From: Niastella yeongjuensis
GTDB taxonomy: Bacteria; Bacteroidota; Bacteroidia; Chitinophagales; Chitinophagaceae
DNA: 64,000 nt
NCBI RefSeq assembly: GCF_900110245.1
Contig: NZ_FOCZ01000005.1
Coordinates: 372,001 to 436,000, forward strand
Direction: 5' to 3'
Made by a program: the position numbers and the translations under genes. Each line of letters begins with the position of its first letter. Positions within the stretch are counted from its first letter, which is position 1. Below, piece by piece: positions 61,976 to 64,000 of this stretch. The notes beneath the pieces were generated by a model. That model was not told the DNA's origin, made no database searches, and worked only from the letters and a program-made list of their open reading frames with translations.

Positions 61976-63277
61976 TTACGCATTTTGTGGCAAAAAATGG
62001 AACCTTTCATAATAAGCTCGTTCTAAACTTTCGCGGTGCATGGGGTGGGCTATTTCAATCAATGCCTTGCCACGCTGTTTTAAATTTTTTCCAAACAGGT
62101 TAACGGCGCCAAATTCAGTAACCACCCAGTGAATATGCCCCCGGGTAGTAACCACACCCGCGCCAGGTTTTAAAAATGGTACAATCCGCGACTCCCCTTT
62201 TGAGGCAACGGAAGGAAGGGCAATGATCGGTTTGCCTCCTGGCGACAAAGAAGCACCACGCATAAAGTCCATTTGCCCGCCGATACCGGAAAACTCATAA
62301 GTACCGATGCTATCGGCACATACCTGCCCGGTGATGTCGATTTCAATGGCGCTGTTGATGGCGGTGGCTTTGGGGTTTTGACGAATAATGCTGGTATCGT
62401 TCACATAGGCAATATTCATCACCCGCACCGATGGATTGTCATGTACAAAATCATACAACTTACGGGTACCGGCCATAAAACCGGTAACCGTTCGGCCTAC
62501 ATTCAATACTTTCTTACTATTATTAATAACACCACTTTGAATGAGTGGGATAACACCGTCAGACATCATCTCGGTATGAATGCCCAGGTCTTTATGCCCG
62601 GTCAGGTTTTGCAATACCTGGTCGGGAATACCACCAATGCCCAATTGCAGGGTAGCGCCATCTTCAACCAGAGCAGCCACATTCCTTCCTATCTGTTGTA
62701 CCGCCTCATTTACTTTCGATGAATAGTTGATCTCAGGCAGTTCGCTTTCTTCCCATACCATTGCATGGATCTTATTTACATGCACAAAACCATCGCCATG
62801 GGTGCGGGGCATACGCGGGTTCACCTGGGCTATTACAATGCGGGCGGTATCCACTGCTGTGCGGGCAATATCAACGGATGTTCCCAACGAACAGAATCCA
62901 TGCAGATCGGGCGGCGATACCGTGATCAACGCTACATCTATAGGAAGAATATTCTCTTTGAACAATTGTGGGATCTGGCTTAAAAACACAGGCACATAAT
63001 CGCCATTCTCGCTGTTACAAACTTCCCGGGTATTGGCAGACACAAACAGGGAATTAAAAAAGAAGCGTCCATGGAAATGGGCCTGGTTAAAATCCACATC
63101 GCCCATGCTGGTAATACTTACCAGTTCCACATCATCCAGTTCTGCATACCGCTGTTGTAAAGCTTTTATCAGGAATACCGGAGTGGCCGCACTGCCATGA
63201 ATAAAAACCCGGTTGCCCGATTGGATCAATTGTACAGCCTCGCTGGCCGTTAAACCTATTCTGTTACTCATATACAT
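61976..63277 (-). CDS. Acetyl-CoA hydrolase / CoA-transferase family protein
   Basis: Class I CoA-transferase fold protein (Cat1/acetyl-CoA hydrolase or 4-hydroxybutyrate CoA-transferase), 433 residues: N-terminal half with IHGSAATPVFLIKALQQRYA, a middle GIGGIPDQVLQNL (213-225), catalytic Glu at about 236 in GIHTEMMSDG, and C-terminal GIGGQMDFMRGA and GVVTTRGHIHWVVTEFGAVNLFG in parts. It transfers CoA between acyl groups, or hydrolyses acetyl-CoA. Start codons at 63277 and 63271 are both possible; the first overlaps the YceI stop by one base. It is last in an operon with YceI and a barrel protein, and ends at a good terminator. Confidence 0.88.
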   Translation of the reverse strand: MYMSNRIGLTASEAVQLIQSGNRVFIHGSAATPVFLIKALQQRYAELDDVELVSITSMGDVDFNQAHFHGRFFFNSLFVSANTREVCNSENGDYVPVFLSQIPQLFKENILPIDVALITVSPPDLHGFCSLGTSVDIARTAVDTARIVIAQVNPRMPRTHGDGFVHVNKIHAMVWEESELPEINYSSKVNEAVQQIGRNVAALVEDGATLQLGIGGIPDQVLQNLTGHKDLGIHTEMMSDGVIPLIQSGVINNSKKVLNVGRTVTGFMAGTRKLYDFVHDNPSVRVMNIAYVNDTSIIRQNPKATAINSAIEIDITGQVCADSIGTYEFSGIGGQMDFMRGASLSPGGKPIIALPSVASKGESRIVPFLKPGAGVVTTRGHIHWVVTEFGAVNLFGKNLKQRGKALIEIAHPMHRESLERAYYERFHFLPQNA

Positions 63278-63858
63278 TATTTTAATAAGCGCAATGCCAG
63301 CATAAAGTTAACATCTATCTGTTGTTCAACTTTTACCAGACCGGCCATTTTTCGGGGTGGTGTTAAATCAAAATCAGCAAACGATACTTTTTGTTTACCA
63401 TATAAACGCAGGCTGCTTTCATCAACAGGCTGCACCGTATAATCAACATCCATAATGCGCGTTACCCCTGCCAGACAAATAGCCACTTTCCCTTTTACAT
63501 GCGGAACATTGCCGGTGAAATTGCCAATGCTCAGCAAAGCTATTTTCATCAAAGGACATTCCCGGGCTTTCAGTGCTTTCCGCAGGTCTTTGTTCATATA
63601 GGGCTGCTGACACTCGAAACCATTTACATCGATGCAAAGACCACCTTTAATACCCAGGATGGCTTTGGATGCATCTTCCCGGCAAAAGCATACTGTATCT
63701 GGACGCAGGTAACTGGTTATGCCACACCGGAAATTGCTGATGTTCGTTCTGCCCTCGAAATACAGGTTACTTTCTTTCTCAATCAACCATTTTTCTTTCA
63801 GCACAATATGCGGTGGCCAGCAGAACGACAGCAGCATTATGATCAATAACGTTTTCAT
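63277..63858 (-). CDS. Cysteine-rich YceI-like exported protein
   Basis: YceI-family lipocalin-like protein (isoprenoid or lipid binding in known members), 193 residues, with signal peptide (about 1-13). Family traits: beta strands WLIEKESNLYFEGRTNISNFRCG in parts, PHVKGKVAICLAGVTRIMDVDYTV, and a final QQIDVNFMLALRLL. The mature part has seven cysteines (45, 57, 59, 75, 83, 101, 128), an unusual number for YceI. Its stop shares a base with the CoA-transferase start, and it follows the barrel gene by 19 bases. So the ligand may be involved in acyl metabolism, by inference only. Confidence 0.75.
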   Translation of the reverse strand: MKTLLIIMLLSFCWPPHIVLKEKWLIEKESNLYFEGRTNISNFRCGITSYLRPDTVCFCREDASKAILGIKGGLCIDVNGFECQQPYMNKDLRKALKARECPLMKIALLSIGNFTGNVPHVKGKVAICLAGVTRIMDVDYTVQPVDESSLRLYGKQKVSFADFDLTPPRKMAGLVKVEQQIDVNFMLALRLLK

Positions 63859-63877
63859 AACCTGTATTTAGCGTTTG

Positions 63878-64000
63878 TTAGAATCCTACTACAGCTTCAA
63901 TAACATAGCCATTAAATTTGCCTGAACTGCGGTAATCGCCAACAGGGAAGGCATTGTATTTCTGTACCACATACTCCCCTTTCAGCAGCACGTTCTTTGT
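63878..64000 (-). CDS. C-terminus of an outer-membrane beta-barrel protein (partial, cut by window edge)
   Basis: The last 40 codons of a gene that enters from the right edge: TKNVLLKGEYVVQKY, NAFPVGDYRSSGKFNGY, VIEAVVGF, ending in Phe and TAA (63878-63880). Alternating hydrophobic residues and a terminal Phe are typical of the last strand of an outer-membrane barrel. It lies 19 bases upstream of the YceI gene on the same strand, so it probably leads the YceI/CoA-transferase operon. Family and start are beyond the window. Confidence 0.7.
   Translation of the reverse strand, partial: TKNVLLKGEYVVQKYNAFPVGDYRSSGKFNGYVIEAVVGF

Noticed and set aside
1-64000. CRISPR arrays, tRNA or rRNA genes, insertion sequences, prophage genes
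   Set aside because: No regular repeat-spacer pattern, cloverleaf, transposase or phage gene was seen; intergenic gaps are too short for rRNA operons.

Overview
The window looks like a chromosomal segment of a Bacteroidota bacterium, most likely a relative of Chitinophaga or Niastella (Chitinophagaceae). The reasons are two SusC/SusD pairs, an ECF sigma factor with a FecR/DUF4974 anti-sigma factor, several CarboxypepD_reg-type TonB receptors, LytS/LytTR signalling, many Bacteroidota-type lipoboxes, and TAnnTTTG-like promoter boxes with few Shine-Dalgarno sites. The genus is inferred from protein families, not from a marker gene. No rRNA, tRNA, CRISPR array, insertion sequence or phage gene was recognised.

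Layout. (1) 42-5804: susC, susD and a LysR regulator, tightly spaced. (2) 5918-11933: single genes: a SnoaL-like lipoprotein, two GGPG-type alpha/beta hydrolases around an orphan OmpR-type regulator, an Asn-rich DUF6515-like protein, an HAD phosphohydrolase lipoprotein and a Nudix hydrolase. (3) 12031-21769, minus strand: TonB receptor, beta-helix lipoprotein and YncE-like propeller, beside a histidine kinase/response regulator pair and a second TonB-type barrel. (4) 21965-23699: a LytS/LytTR pair. (5) 23708-32440, minus strand: TonB-type barrel, then TolC, membrane-fusion protein, RND pump and a second YncE-like propeller as last gene. (6) 32638-33393: a PAP2 phosphatase.

(7) 33396-43868, minus strand, is the most unusual block. 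It runs AraC regulator, TolC, HlyD, 14-TM MFS pump, Mug DNA glycosylase, 2-oxoglutarate dehydrogenase E1, a degenerate GNAT protein, and acetolactate synthase large subunit. From TolC to the synthase, spacings are at most 17 bases or genes overlap. Two thiamine-diphosphate enzymes sit there without their usual partners (no E2, no IlvN), beside an exporter. I infer a possible small-molecule production and export operon. (8) 44000-51881, minus strand: ECF sigma factor, FecR, SusC and SusD, with a palindrome-rich gap before susC.

(9) 52004-61641, minus strand: a large multi-GAF sigma-54 activator followed by a seven-gene operon (YcaC-like hydrolase, alginate-export-like porin, M17 N-domain protein, YtcJ-like amidohydrolase, DoxX, DUF1275, RidA-like protein) that ends in a strong terminator. 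A near-identical 16-bp palindrome lies upstream of the activator gene and upstream of the operon, with a sigma-54-like promoter between the second copy and the operon, so one closed regulatory circuit is likely. (10) 61976-64000: CoA-transferase/acetyl-CoA hydrolase, a cysteine-rich YceI-like protein and the last 40 residues of an outer-membrane barrel, apparently one operon entering from the right edge.
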